A DNA stretch of 64,000 bases from Platycnemis pennipes (GCA_933228895.1 OW121858.1:29535859-29599858), one strand, 5' to 3'. Positions 1 through 9,702 are shown, numbered from the stretch's first letter. The notes: generated by a model from the letters alone, not told the origin. Translations and numbers: made by a program.

Positions 1-480
1 CAACTTTTGTTCGAGGGGGAAAACTTGCGAGGTTGTTGGGACGGGGGGGAAGGTTAGTTGGATGGAAGAAGTCGTTTAGAAAAGTTGGCCGACACAGCGA
101 TAAAGTTGGGGGAGGAAGGAGTTATGTTTATGGAGACGGATTGGTTTTATTCCTGGAATGAGTTGGCGAAGTGAACAGGCGAAAGTGAGCGAATACGTCA
201 AATCAGACTGGAATATTCATTACCTGCTCAAGAGATCTAAGACTTGCATTGCGCACTCCTAGAAAAGCGCGTGAAGGAAAAAGACCAACATCAAGTTACA
301 TGCGTATAGAGAATTAACATTCCCAACTTATCTTATAAAAAGACTTGTGGTAAACATCATTTGTCTATTCACATTTGTAAGTCTCATACTCATCATTTAT
401 GATGTGCATGATTTATTACTATGTATATGCTAACCATGTACCTGCATGTAACCCATATTATTAGCATCTTTCTAAGTAGT
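1..480. other. Unassigned DNA, G-rich at the left edge
   Basis: The first 130 bases are purine-rich, with runs of G and repeated GTTGG words. The remainder is AT-rich. I see no convincing coding frame, RNA gene or repeat unit here. Similar GTTGG-rich text recurs near 27900 and 63840, so this may be an end of some dispersed repeat. Confidence 0.5.
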
Positions 481-499
481 ACCTTAGTTGCATGCCCAT

Positions 500-577
500 A
501 GTGCAGGTTTTTTCAACCTTCACCCCCTGCCACACACCCTTGCGATGTCTTAAAATGGTGTTACGTAGATGTAGATG
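500..577 (+). mobile_element. Solo LINE 3'-end hairpin module
   Basis: The text carries CACCCCCTGCCACACACCC followed by a GTAGATGTAGATG tail. This matches the 3' end of the LINE at 5257-6450 in sense orientation. The second stem arm has diverged (TTAAAATGGTG in place of GCAGGG). Only about 75 bp of LINE is present, so it is a severely 5'-truncated insertion or an independent short element. Confidence 0.7.
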
Positions 578-1205
578 TGGATTATTCGTCTACAATTTAA
601 TTTAGATGTGCGATTCTATTGTTTATTTATTCTACGGTGACGACGCTTGCCATCAAATTGAAAATTGTAAAATAAACAGAATGTAACCTTGAATTTATTT
701 ACGTGGATACGTCAAATACTTCTTTGCATATTAGTAGTGCATGCTTGGTGATCTTCACCCCCTGCCACACACCCTCGCGGTGGCTTGCAGGGTTTCGTGT
801 AGATGTAGATGAATACTCGATATCGCGTGCTATTTTATTTGGATGGTTTTTACATTGTTTATTTACTTTTACGTTGACGATTGCCATGGAAATGAAAGTT
901 GTGTGATAAACAGAATACAAAATTGAATTTATTTTCATGCGTACTTAAAATACTCAGTATCGCCTATAATTTATTTTGGATGTGAAGTATAGTTTTTCTT
1001 TGTTTTACCTTGACGACGCTTGCCATGGAAATTAAAATGGAATTATAAACAATGTAAAATTGTTTTTATTTACATGGATACGTCAAATACTCAATATCGC
1101 ATCCTATTTTAATTGGATGTGTAATTATATTCTTTATTTACTTTTACGTTGACGAGGTTGCCATGGAAATTAAAGTTTTGTAATAAACATAATGTAAAAT
1201 GGCAA
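560..1205. repeat. 138-bp tandem repeat, about four diverged units
   Basis: The word GCCATGGAAAT or a close variant recurs at 649, 883, 1022 and 1160. The last spacings are 139 and 138. The 234-bp gap between the first two is explained by a LINE 3' end inserted at 736-811. Units share GGATACGTCAAATACT, a GTTTATTTACTTTTACGTTGACGA-like stretch and AATAAACAGAATGTAAAAT-like ends. The CCATGGAAAT core resembles half of an RFX X-box. Confidence 0.75.
736..811 (+). mobile_element. Solo LINE 3'-end hairpin inside the 138-bp repeat
   Basis: A well-preserved copy: CACCCCCTGCCACACACC, then CGCGGTGGCTTGCAGGG, then GTAGATGTAGATG. It splits one 138-bp unit between CAAATACT and GAATACTCG, so AATACT is a plausible short target duplication. 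It is preceded by TGCATGCTTGGTGATCTT, also seen beside other copies. Confidence 0.8.
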
Positions 1206-1307
1206 TCACGTTGATCCTGTCAGTTCTTGTTAAATACCAAAGACCATTGCACAAATGACATTTATCAACGCGGGAAATCAGGTGATACCTGACTTACTGG
1301 ATGCCAA

Positions 1308-1486
1308 GGGTCCAAGTCTTGAATCTTTCGTTACGCCATAACGAATGAAATTTGTCTTTATGATAACGTCATTCGTTTCAAGTTATTCCTTTATCCACAT
1401 TGACAACAAAATATGACGTTTTAGTTGGTAACGAAAAGGTCAACATTTATTCGGTGAGTATAACGAAAGATTCAACATTTGGGCCC
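1308..1486. mobile_element. Small element with ~27-bp terminal inverted repeats
   Basis: The left arm at 1308-1334 and the reverse complement of 1460-1486 both read as GGG, two variable bases, CAA..TTGAATCTTTCGTTA. The inside has further inverted words (CATAACGAATG / CATTCGTTT). AAG flanks both ends, which may be a 3-bp target duplication or chance. No coding capacity; a MITE or foldback-type element. Superfamily not determined. Confidence 0.6.
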
Positions 1487-1607
1487 CAAGAGTAGATTAA
1501 TACAATATGCCAGGATTTCCGTCTGGCATGGTATCCGTATGAATATATATTTCAGGCTAATTACCTCCTGAAAATATATTAAGCAAGAGGTGCAATGTGA
1601 TTCGGGA

Positions 1608-1682
1608 AATTCCAGTGCGATCCTTGTATTATCTGGTGTCCCGCAAGGAGATATAATCGGTCCTGTTAAATTCTTAAGTTAA
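1608..1682 (+). pseudogene. Non-LTR reverse transcriptase scrap (PQG motif)
   Basis: Reading from 1608 in frame gives ...LSGVPQGDIIGPVKFLS before a TAA at 1680. SGVPQG.IIGP is the conserved reverse transcriptase block 4 that precedes the FADD catalytic motif in CR1/Jockey-type LINEs. Only about 24 codons survive, and no FADD block follows, so this is a decayed 5'- and 3'-truncated fragment. The surrounding 1500-1740 bases show no other recognisable coding text. Confidence 0.65.
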
Positions 1683-1689
1683 AATACAT

Positions 1690-2140
1690 TTTCAAAGTAA
1701 AGCCAAAGATGAATAATTAATTCAGCATTTTAACTTCATTCTCTCTAATTTGTCAGTCCCTATTTGTTGGAGTTAGTGACGTCTAAAAATCCGCTACCCC
1801 CATAGGATCGCCAGGGTTTCGCTGAATAAGGGTCTCTTGTTATCTTAAAAGGATTATAATCGTCTCACCGAATTGACCCTTGAGCCAAAAAGGACTCGGA
1901 TATACAGGGTTCACTTGTGTGGCTTGTCTATGTATATTGAGAGCATTGTACCAAGGGATACAAAGATATGGTATACGTTTCGCCAGTCAGTACGTCGACC
2001 AATTTTCCGAAACGTTTTTATCATCTCGACTGTACCATTGTTGGGAGAGTAATGATTTTCCCATTGGAATATTGTAGGGCTTCTCCATGATTGGCTCCCT
2101 CGTGGAATTGGTCGGATACAATTTAGACTACCTCAAAGAG
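1690..2140. other. Unassigned AT-rich DNA
   Basis: A short open frame at 1880-2077 shows no recognisable domain or repeat relation. No promoter, RNA gene or repeat unit stands out. Confidence 0.4.
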
Positions 2141-2143
2141 ACA

Positions 2144-2362
2144 TTATTTCCTCTGGCCGAAACGTCTGGATGTAATGAATTCGGTCAGTATGTTATAAAC
2201 TCGTGGAATTTCTTGCTTTTGTACCCATAGTGCGAAGCCTGTCAACATCTCATCATCAATTACGGGCCTTCGTCCGATTAATTTACGGAAGGTTGTCTGA
2301 ACAGAAACCTTCGGTTGGTCAGTAGTTGTAATTTTGTAATTGAAAAACCGTTTGGCGTACAT
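2144..2362 (-). pseudogene. Possible CENP-B/pogo-type HTH transposase fragment
   Basis: A 72-codon minus-strand frame contains FRKLIGRRPVIDDEMLTGF followed by ALWVQKQEIPRVYNI. The pattern (basic segment, GRRPV, acidic residues, then L..W...) resembles the second DNA-binding helix-turn-helix of pogo/Tigger/jerky-like transposases, which typically read G..PVLT.E.E..L..WI. No DDE catalytic domain is visible nearby, so at best this is a relic. The resemblance is short and could be chance; a profile search with the Tc5-type HTH model would decide. Confidence 0.3.
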
Positions 2363-2389
2363 TCTCGTGTATAGGTCGAATTGAGTTTG

Positions 2390-3330
2390 TATTCAAACTC
2401 GTATTATACTTTGATCTTGTTTGCATCGTTAAAAAGATGAGTTTGCAGGTGGCAATCGACTGCCAATCGCAACCTACACGTGTCAAAACACCTCCTTGCG
2501 ATATGAATTCAAGTCGATACTGGACATTTATCTAACACTATCGATTCACGTTAGAGCTATTAACATGCGTTTATAGGTTAGTCGACTATGATGAAAATCG
2601 ACTGCTGATCGACGACTCTCACGTTTCGAAAGCACCTTCTTCGATGCGAGTTCAAGTCGGTGCTGGACATGAATCGAATACTATCGATTCACTTTCGAGC
2701 CTTTAAGGTGGTTTTGCACGTTACAGTCGACTGTGATATGATAGTCGATTGCTAAACCCGGCGAACATGTGTGAAATCACCTCCTGCGATGTGAGTTCTG
2801 GTCGATACTGGACATGAATCGAATACTATCGATTCACTTTCGAGCTATTAAGGGGCTTTTGCACGTTGCAGTCGACTCTGATGTGACAGTCGACTGCTAA
2901 ACCAGGCGAGCACATGTGAAATCACCTCCTGCGATGCGAGTTCTGGTCGATACTGGACATGAATCGAACACTATCGATACATATTCGAGCTATTAAGGTG
3001 AGTTATCACGTTACGGGCGACTGTGATATGATAGTCGATTGCAAATCCGACTCGCGCGTGAGGAAACACCTCCTGCGATGCGATTTAACGTCGATACTGG
3101 ACATTTATCGAACACTATGGATTCACGTTTTAATAATCAAGATCGTTTAGCAAGAAGCAGTTAACTGATATTACAGTCGAATGGTAATTCCGACTAAAAC
3201 TTGTGGAAACACCTCCTGCGATACGAGTTATGGTCGATACTGTACATGTATCGAACAATATCGATTCACATTCGAGCTATTAAGGTGAGTTAGCACGTTA
3301 CAATCGACTGTGATGAAAGTCGACTGCTAA
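2390..3330. repeat. Older ~144-bp satellite units
   Basis: Equivalent points in GATTCAC.TTCGAGCTATTAA recur at 2550, 2693, 2839, 2983, 3127 and 3270, a period of 143-146 bp. Units carry CACCTCCTGCGATGCGAGTT, GTCGATACTGGACATG, ATCGAACACTATCGAT, and an inverted pair around CAGTCGACTG. Neighbouring units differ at many positions, so this block is older than the 152-bp block that follows it. Confidence 0.9.
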
Positions 3331-3339
3331 TTACGACTT

Positions 3340-4285
3340 ACAGGTACTTTGAAAGTTCCTTTAAAGGTGCGTTTACACGTAGCATTACACTGACATGACA
3401 GTCAACTGCTAACAACTATTAAGCCACACTCGCATGTGTAAATAGCAACTGCGATGCGAGTTCAGGTCGATACTGGTACATATATCGAACACTATTGATC
3501 GATGTTCGAGCTATTAAGGCGCGTTTACAAGTAGTAGTTGACTGCTATGACAGTCAACTGCTAACAACTATTAAGCCCCACTCGCATGTGTAAATAGCAA
3601 CTGCGATGAGAGTTCAGGTCGATACTGGTACATATATCGAACACTATCGATCGATGTTCGAGCTATTAAGGCGCGTTTACAAGTAGTAGTTGACTGCTAT
3701 GACAGTCAACTGCTAACAACTATTAAGCCACACTCGCATGTGTAAATAGCAACTGCGATGCGAGTTCAGGTCGATACTGGTACATATATCGAACACTATC
3801 GATCGATGTTCGAGCTATTAAGGCGCGTTTACAAGTAGTAGTTGACTGCTATGACAGTCAACTGCTAACAACTATTAAGCCACACTCGCATGTGTAAATA
3901 GCAACTGCGATGCGAGTTCAGGTCGATACTGGTACATATATCGAACACTATCGATCGATGTTCGAGCTATTAAGGCGCGTTTACAAGTAGTAGTTGACTG
4001 CTATGACAGTCAACTGCTAACAACTATTAAGCCACACTCGCATGTGTAAATAGCAACTGCGATGCGAGTTCAGGTCGATACTGGTACATATATCGAACAC
4101 TATCGATCGATGTTCGAGCTATTAAGGCGCGTTTACAAGTAGTAGTTGACTGCTATGACAGTCAACTGCTAACAACTTTTAAGCTCCACTCGCATGTGTA
4201 AATAGCAACTGCGATGCGAGGTCATGTCGATACTGGACACATGTCGAACACTATCGATCCTAGTTCGAGCTATTAGCAAAGTTGA
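3340..4285. repeat. Younger, homogenised 152-bp satellite array
   Basis: GTTCGAGCTATTAAGGCGCG recurs at 3504, 3656, 3808, 3960 and 4112, exactly 152 bp apart. Units are nearly identical, which indicates recent unequal exchange or amplification. Each contains a 9-bp-arm hairpin, AGTTGACTG / CAGTCAACT, and overlapping ATCGAT motifs. It is clearly related to the upstream 144-bp units; the added bases include the ACAACTATTAAGC segment. Confidence 0.95.
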
Positions 4286-4289
4286 AACC

Positions 4290-4590
4290 CCTTTTACTTT
4301 CGAATCGGAAATGTATCCAACACAATCGCAACAATCGCCAACGTAAAGATAAACACAACTTCTGATACCGGAAATTTGGATATAATAACAAGGATATCCC
4401 TCCCCAAAGGGAAGATTCTACTCTTTAAGAAATAGGAACAAAAGATAATCGTCATTGGAATTTATTATTGGATGAATTTCATGCAAATTTAAGCATCAAT
4501 CGCTATTGAGCTAAAATTCTTTTTATTTGTTATGACAACGCCTAAATAGCGGCTTTAAGCTGCATAGAAGTTGGTGCGGACGCATCATAA
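4290..4590. other. Unassigned DNA between satellite blocks
   Basis: No coding frame or repeat unit was recognised. It separates the main satellite array from the palindrome and one orphan satellite unit. Confidence 0.4.
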
Positions 4591-4594
4591 GCAG

Positions 4595-4635
4595 TAGCGA
4601 TATATCGATATATCGATTATATCGATATATCGCTA
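4595..4635. repeat. Perfect palindrome with 18-bp arms
   Basis: The left arm 4595-4612 reads TAGCGATATATCGATATA. The right arm 4618-4635 is its exact reverse complement, and the 5-base loop is TCGAT. It is built of TATCGATA words, the consensus bound by the insect factor DREF, and could extrude as a cruciform. It sits directly beside an orphan satellite unit. Confidence 0.9.
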
Positions 4636-4639
4636 GGCA

Positions 4640-4795
4640 TCTCGCGACTGTCCTAAGCAGTCAACTGTTAAGTGTGAACTCACCTTTACGATGATAATCC
4701 AAGTCGATACTAGACATGTATCGAACACTATCGATTCATGTTCGAGCTATCAAGGTCGTTTGCACGTATCAGTTTTCTGATATGATAGTCGACTC
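4640..4795. repeat. Orphan diverged satellite unit
   Basis: It contains AAGTCGATACTAGACATG, ATCGAACACTATCGATTC and TTCGAGCTATCAAGG, the signature words of the 2390-4285 satellite. It is separated from that array by about 350 bp. It is closer to the older 144-bp type. Confidence 0.85.
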
Positions 4796-4862
4796 CTAAT
4801 CCCGACTAAAAGTACACCTTCTCCGTGTTGTGTACCAAGTTTTTCTAGTAGTCATAAGTCTG

Positions 4863-5012
4863 TCACTTGATCTTATAGTGGTCATAGAGAGCAGCTAAGA
4901 GATATGTGATGATTTCTGTTCGGTCGTATGTCTTTCTAACAAAAAAAACTGCTTTTCTTTGTATTTTATCGAGTTTGCAAATCAAATGGTCACTTACCGG
5001 ATCCCAAATGCT
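4863..5012 (-). pseudogene. CR1/Jockey-like LINE, C-terminal RT tail fragment
   Basis: The minus strand gives about 49 uninterrupted codons containing SIWDPVSDHLICKLDKIQRK, then a hydrophobic stretch and YDRTEIIT before a stop at 4863-4865. The VWDP...L.K.Q.RA..FV..Y.RT pattern is the characteristic C-terminal end of CR1/Jockey-type LINE polyproteins. It differs from the LINE just to its right, where the corresponding text is ASLYG...RELDSVQR, so a third LINE family is represented. It is truncated on the 5' side. Confidence 0.75.
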
Positions 5013-5256
5013 AGATTGACACTTTTAACGAGCACTAACGAAAATAGGACAGCATCTTATATTTTTCAACTTTTTAATCCTAAGACTATCCTAGCTTTCT
5101 TCTGATAAATCATAGTTCCTTCAACATAGTACCGCATGTGCTTTTTTCTACGAGTTTGTTGCTCTAACATACCAATTATTTTTAATAAATCCACCTCTCT
5201 TCAATACTGTGTCTTGAAGTATATATAATATGTATACCCCAATCAAAGATATAGCA

Positions 5257-5325
5257 CATCTACATCTACGCGATACCCTGAAAGCCACCGCGAGGGTGTG
5301 TGGCAGGGGGTGAAGATCACAAAGT
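5257..5325 (-). repeat. Conserved 3' hairpin and tail of LINE A
   Basis: In LINE sense the order is CACCCCCTGCCACACACCC, CGCGGTGGCTTTCAGGG, then a GTAGATGTAGATG tail. CCCTGCCAC can pair with GTGG...CAGGG to form a bulged stem-loop. The same module ends the unrelated 3' UTRs of LINEs D and E, so it is under stronger constraint than the neighbouring sequence. This fits a signal recognised by the element's own reverse transcriptase. Confidence 0.8.
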
Positions 5326-5728
5326 ACATGCAAACAAGCTACTAAATGGAAACTTGCTAATAATAGGGTATCATGCAACTAGATTGTTAGTATCTACATA
5401 GTAATTAAGGGATTGGTTGTTAATACATGCATCATGCACTACAGACTACTCTAAAATATTTCCCCTACCTATCCCTTTGCTATGCTGCCTATTCTGTTCT
5501 CTTATAGTACGGGGAAAAATGCCATTTTTAATCTATCGGTACGACAATCTATCTCTCTCTAATCTTATTTATCTGGTCGAATCTAGCATAAGGCGCTGGT
5601 GTTCTTAATATGTGTCTAACATCTTCAGTAAAGCTATCCGATTGAAATTTTTCTAATAGATTTAATCTATACTTTAACCTACGCTCTGATAATGATTCCC
5701 ACCCTAATTATTGCATTAATTCTGAAAC

Positions 5729-6216
5729 TCAACCTATCGTAACGTCTTTTAACGAACCTATTTCTGCTCCACGCTGCACACTGTCTAGTTCTCTGATCAA
5801 ACCTATTTTCATTAGGATCCCATATAAACTGGCTGCGTACTCAAGGTGGGGCCTAACTAGGGAAAAGAAGTAACATCGCTGCTCTTTTGTCTTCTCATCA
5901 CATTTCCCTATAGTACCCTTTTTAGAAATCCTAGCTTTCTCTTCGCTCGGCCGCATATTTGCCGGATGTGTCTTCCCCTAGAGATAAGAATCTTTAGTGA
6001 TTGTTACAACTAAATACCTTATGGTTCAACGTTTTCGATATTCGTGTAACTAATTTTATAGGATCGCTCTAACGAATTATTCCTCCTCCGAAAATTAATA
6101 GCAACACACTTTTTAAGGTTAAGTTCTAACTGCCATTTGTCGCACCACTCTAGAATTGCATATAAATCCTTGCTAAGTGATTTCCTGTCTTCTTCTTTAG
6201 ATATACCCCTGTGCAC
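5729..6216 (-). pseudogene. RT C-terminal coding remnants of LINE A
   Basis: Two minus-strand frames remain: 6019-6216 (ILEWCDKWQLELNLKKC, the segment after the FADD motif) and 5729-5956 (KKGTIGKCDEKTKEQRCYFF, SLVRPHLEYAASLYG). In LINE B2 the counterpart segments lie closer together; here they are split by a frameshift near 6000. Another shift lies just before the FADD codons (6223-6240), where LINE B2 keeps an open frame. The enzyme would copy RNA at a nicked target; this copy cannot encode it. Confidence 0.75.
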
Positions 6217-6450
6217 TACCGTATCGTCTGCAAAAAGTAAGCTTACTCTTAACTACGGTGCTCAAATCTTTTATGCATAAAAGAAATAGAAGCGGACCTA
6301 TTACGCTACCATGGGGAACTCCCGGTGTGACTTCGATTGTGTCCGATACGATACCATCTGTAACAACTCTTTGCTCTCGCCCACTTAAGAATTCTTTTAC
6401 CCAACATACAACGTCTTCATTTTTACCAAATCACTCTCAGTAAATTGGTC

Positions 6451-6900
6451 CAACACTTGAATTCAGTTACTGTTCACTGCGGTCAACCGTCACGGTTATG
6501 CTGTAGCACCTTACCGTAGGTTAGTAACGGACTCAAGTTCAGCTGATTGAAAAAAAGATGAAAAATGCTTCTTCTTTTTTTAATTTGACCGAACTCCAGT
6601 TCTAGTTTCGTGTTCTGGAGTTAATCCCCAGACACTGCCAAACTTTGAGCGAGGATTGCGTGTTTGCGAAAGTTATGAGTTTGTCAGGAACCGGGGTTCA
6701 GAGTTAACTGCAGTTGTTGGGATTTTGACTGCAGCAAAGGGTTAGCCAACATGTTACTACACGCAACAAACAAACAACAAGTGCTACGACAATGGGTCTA
6801 GAGGACAAACAGGCGACAACAGTGGTAGAACAACAAACAACATCAATGATCGCGCAACAATAGTCCGACGACATTAATAACAACAACTTTCGACCGGCTC
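6451..6900. other. Unassigned DNA with a CAACAA-rich stretch
   Basis: 6700-6890 is rich in CAACAA, CGACAA and CAACAAT words, resembling the minisatellite theme at 14118-14562. Neither strand shows a recognisable protein. Confidence 0.45.
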
Positions 6901-7190
6901 GTGCCGAAGTTTTGAACGAAATTACTCCCGTAGGCGGTTATGATCAAACTCTCTCTTTTCCGAATTGTCTGGAGTTGGCGGTTAAAAAGTTTTACCCGGG
7001 AAATTTCTGGTTGTTTGGGCTGAAAGTGAGTGTGTGTGTGTGTTATAGAAAGGGGAAAGTGGAATTATGGGTAAAGGGGAGTGTGGAGGGGGGGAAAGGG
7101 GTTTTTTGGAAAGGTTTGTTACCAAACTTCAAGGTCGTCGGAATTGCCAACTTTGCCGAGTTCACGCCCCCCCCCCCCTAAAATGAGTTA
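6900..7190. repeat. Purine-skewed stretch with (GT)n and poly-C
   Basis: A GTGTGTGTGTG tract lies near 7030, G/A-rich runs at 7070-7110, and a run of about 12 C at 7167-7178. An 89-codon frame crosses it, but the residue mix follows the base skew and shows no domain. Confidence 0.6.
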
Positions 7191-8387
7191 AAGAGTCTGT
7201 TCGGTCCAATTTTGACGTGGAAAGTTTGGTACGGGTAGACAACCTACTGCCCCGATCACCATGGCGACCGCACGAGTCAAAACAAACAAAGCAAACGCGA
7301 AAACGTGGTGGTTTTTCCCCTCCTGTCATTTAGTATTTGAAAAAAATGAATCTTTAACTCTTGATAGGTTGGTTTCCTACAACTTTTTATTCTTTTGAAC
7401 AAAACTTTCTAATCTGTGGAGCACGTTCATTTTAAAATGACGTAAATTGTTACTCATCGAATAAAATGTGATAAAAACGATGGCGCGAAAACATTACGGC
7501 AAAAATATTGCATGCCGGGATATTATATACGTGTGACGCCAAACTCTTTCCTCTGCCTGCCCCTAGCTGGTGCTGCAATCCCTTCCAAACAGATGGTGAA
7601 CCCCGTTTAAGCTTATTAACTAGTAATATAAGATGTATTTATTTAATTAATTTATTATGATTAACTCTTATTTGTTTAATTTATGATTTTTGATCGGTTT
7701 TTTCCATTAAAAACACTTTATATTCATTTCACTGAGCGGAAGTGAAATTGGCCCATGGTCACTAGAACTTCACCCAATGATTCGCGGTAGCCTAGAACTC
7801 AACGAGCAGGAAGCGTAGTGGCCTGTAATATGACGAATATTATATAACCCTGTTTTACGGAGGATATTTTCGAACTTTGACAGTTAAAAATAGGCTATTT
7901 ATTATTAATACATATTTACTATAGATCTGAGGGGATCTGAAATACAGTTAATAAGACCAAATAAGACCAATACTCCATAAATGAGTCCAAACGTAAATTA
8001 TATGTAAATTTTACGTCAGCAACAAGGCAACACATCCCGCCATTTCTCAACTTTTTCAAATGAACCTAAAATTAACATTCAATTCTCTAGTAAACTGTGG
8101 TTTAATAAGCCAAAGTTTTGTTTGAAATGAATGCAATGATTTTGGGGCACAATTATTTCTAATTATTCCGTTTCCATTTCTTGTCTTTCTTTTTTGAGTA
8201 ATAAAACAATAGTATCTAGCATTGAATTTCTAGTATCTGGTAATAAATTACTAGTATCTAGTCATTAATAATGTGTCACCAGTAATCTAATAATCGTCTC
8301 AGGTAATTAAACACCAGTACCAGCTCACAATTAGTTGTTTCCGTAAATTAAGTACCTGTCTTCAGCAACTAATCCCTAGTGGTTACT
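7190..8387. other. Unassigned AT-rich DNA
   Basis: A 45-codon frame starts at an ACCATGG context near 7260 but has no recognisable relatives. At 8208-8270 the word CTAGTATCT recurs irregularly about every 25-30 bp, a short degenerate minisatellite. Nothing else was identified. Confidence 0.4.
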
Positions 8388-8470
8388 TGGGGGGTTATTT
8401 TGTAATATCACCTTTTTAATGACTCTTTGCGGGAAGGCGGGAGATCCGTTTCGCTCTCCTAATGATCGGC

Positions 8471-8487
8471 TCACGAACGGTTCGTGA
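8471..8487. promoter_or_regulatory. 17-bp palindrome upstream of the mini-gene
   Basis: TCACGAAC, a central G, then GTTCGTGA. It lies 68 bp before the putative ATG at 8555, so it may be a dimeric factor site, for example for an element-encoded protein. This is inference from position and symmetry only. Confidence 0.35.
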
Positions 8488-8554
8488 ATTGTCGAAGCTT
8501 CTGTCGTTGAATAAACAAACAAGTGCCTGGCAACGGCAACCGCTTTCTTCAAAA

Positions 8555-9000
8555 ATGGAGGAATACGGTGAAGGTGAGTGAAAAATTGTTTGTCCCTATC
8601 ATTTTAATTATTCGGATGGCCTGTCAAGATAATTAATGTCCCATAATTTCCTTTTTTACCAATTTTGGAATTAGCATTTGTTTCTTGCTACATTTTACGT
8701 TAATAGTGTTTCATCATTTTTCATTTTCTCAATAGTGTTTCATTCAAGAAATCATTTGTTGATAATATACACTTCGTGATTTAAGAAAGTTTAACTTCTT
8801 CACGTTGTGCAAATTCCAAAAATACAATTAAAAATCGATTGTATCTTTCTCGTTCTTGCCTTTTTTTCCAACTCAAGCTTCTAGTGGAAACGATGGTGGC
8901 TCCATGCCACGTTATTTATGTAGATGAGACGGGAACTAATGGCAGGCGCGGAGATAATGAAACGGATCAAGAGTCGAAAGATACGGATCAGAGCGGATGA
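8555..9000 (+). CDS. Possible two-exon small protein inside the TIR element
   Basis: Inferred structure: ATG at 8555 in an AAAAATGG context. Exon 1 encodes MEEYGE plus one base and ends at 8573, followed by the donor GTGAGTG. A pyrimidine-rich tract and CTAG at 8881-8884 provide an acceptor. Exon 2 from 8885 continues in phase as VETMVAPCHVIYVDETG and a hydrophilic D/E/K/R-rich tail to TGA at 8998. The product would be about 44 residues, with no recognised domain. In-phase joining and good splice signals support it, but the size is small enough for chance. It could be the 5' remnant of a transposase gene. Confidence 0.3.
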
Positions 9001-9146
9001 ATCGTCTGAAAGACCAGTACATGACCGGCAGTTCACCGCTTGAGATCCGTAGATGGTCACGCCGCCTGGGTGGCGGAGTTTAACCACGAAAAAGTGACAT
9101 TGTATGACGTATTCTCACTAAAGTGAGATTACAAAATAACCCCCCA

Positions 9147-9700
9147 GAGGTCTCAGAATTAGATTAAAATATTACATGGCAACAATTTTTTCTAGTTGAC
9201 TTCATTTTGTAGATGCTATTTCAACCCTGCACATATTATCGATAAAATTGCAGGAATGGGATGATATTCTAAGCATCATATGCAGTTGCTGTTATACGTT
9301 TCGATAGATGGGTCGGATGGCTTCTTACTTAGAAATAGCTCGTTTTCAAGCACCCGTATTCCGTTTGAGTTTTCGTGAGTTTGTTTTCGACACACACGTA
9401 AGTTCTCCTGAGTATGCGTTCATCTTTTGTTTTTCAATTTCTCCGCAAGTTTTTTCAAAATTTCGACCGATTTAATTCTGAACATCCCGAAGTTTTTCGC
9501 GTGATCCTTGGTGAGTTCAAAGGGTTCAGGGTATTGTCGCAGGTCAAGGATTACTTTTGGGACCCACAGGAAACCTTACGTAACCCTGGAAATCGGGAAA
9601 GGAGTTCGGTCGTCTGGGAGACGATAAACAAACTGGATTCGAACACCGCTCGTAATATCGGGGAGGGTGTCTGCCGTTGAAGTCAAAAAAACAAAACAAT
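9147..9700. other. Unassigned unique DNA
   Basis: Open frames of 85-88 codons occur (9414-9680 and overlapping) but show no recognised domain and no splice context that convinces. No repeat relation was seen. Confidence 0.35.
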
Positions 9701-9702
9701 GT

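Larger units (their letters stand above)
5257..6450 (-). mobile_element. LINE copy A (CR1/Jockey-like), 5'-truncated
   Basis: A minus-strand non-LTR element. From its 5' side (high coordinates) it holds the RT block with GSVIGPLLFLL, a FADD catalytic motif complementary to 6223-6234, a C-terminal domain at 5729-5956 (SLVRPHLEYAASLYG, RELDSVQR), and a ~400-bp 3' UTR. It ends in the conserved hairpin and a GTAGATGTAGATG-type tail at 5257-5285. It lacks the endonuclease and ORF1. The 3' UTR is shared with copies at 11628-11935 and 63112-63460. Confidence 0.85.
8388..9146 (+). mobile_element. TIR-bounded DNA element, 759 bp, with possible mini-gene
   Basis: The left end TGGGGGGTTATTTTGTAAT (8388-8406) is matched by the exact reverse complement at the right end, followed in both by a TCAC word, giving inverted repeats of about 24 bp. 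No clear target duplication was found (flanks GGTTACT and GAGGTCT). Inside are a 17-bp palindrome (8471-8487) and a plausible two-exon frame. It may be a deletion derivative of a larger DNA transposon. Superfamily not assigned. Confidence 0.65.

Noticed and set aside
3340..4285. CRISPR-like array
   Set aside because: Units are contiguous 152-bp near-identical repeats without unique spacers, in eukaryotic DNA.
6258..6443. Plus-strand protein starting MLKSFMHKRNRS
   Set aside because: It is the antisense of the LINE A reverse transcriptase block; a matching antisense frame occurs at 10336-10524.
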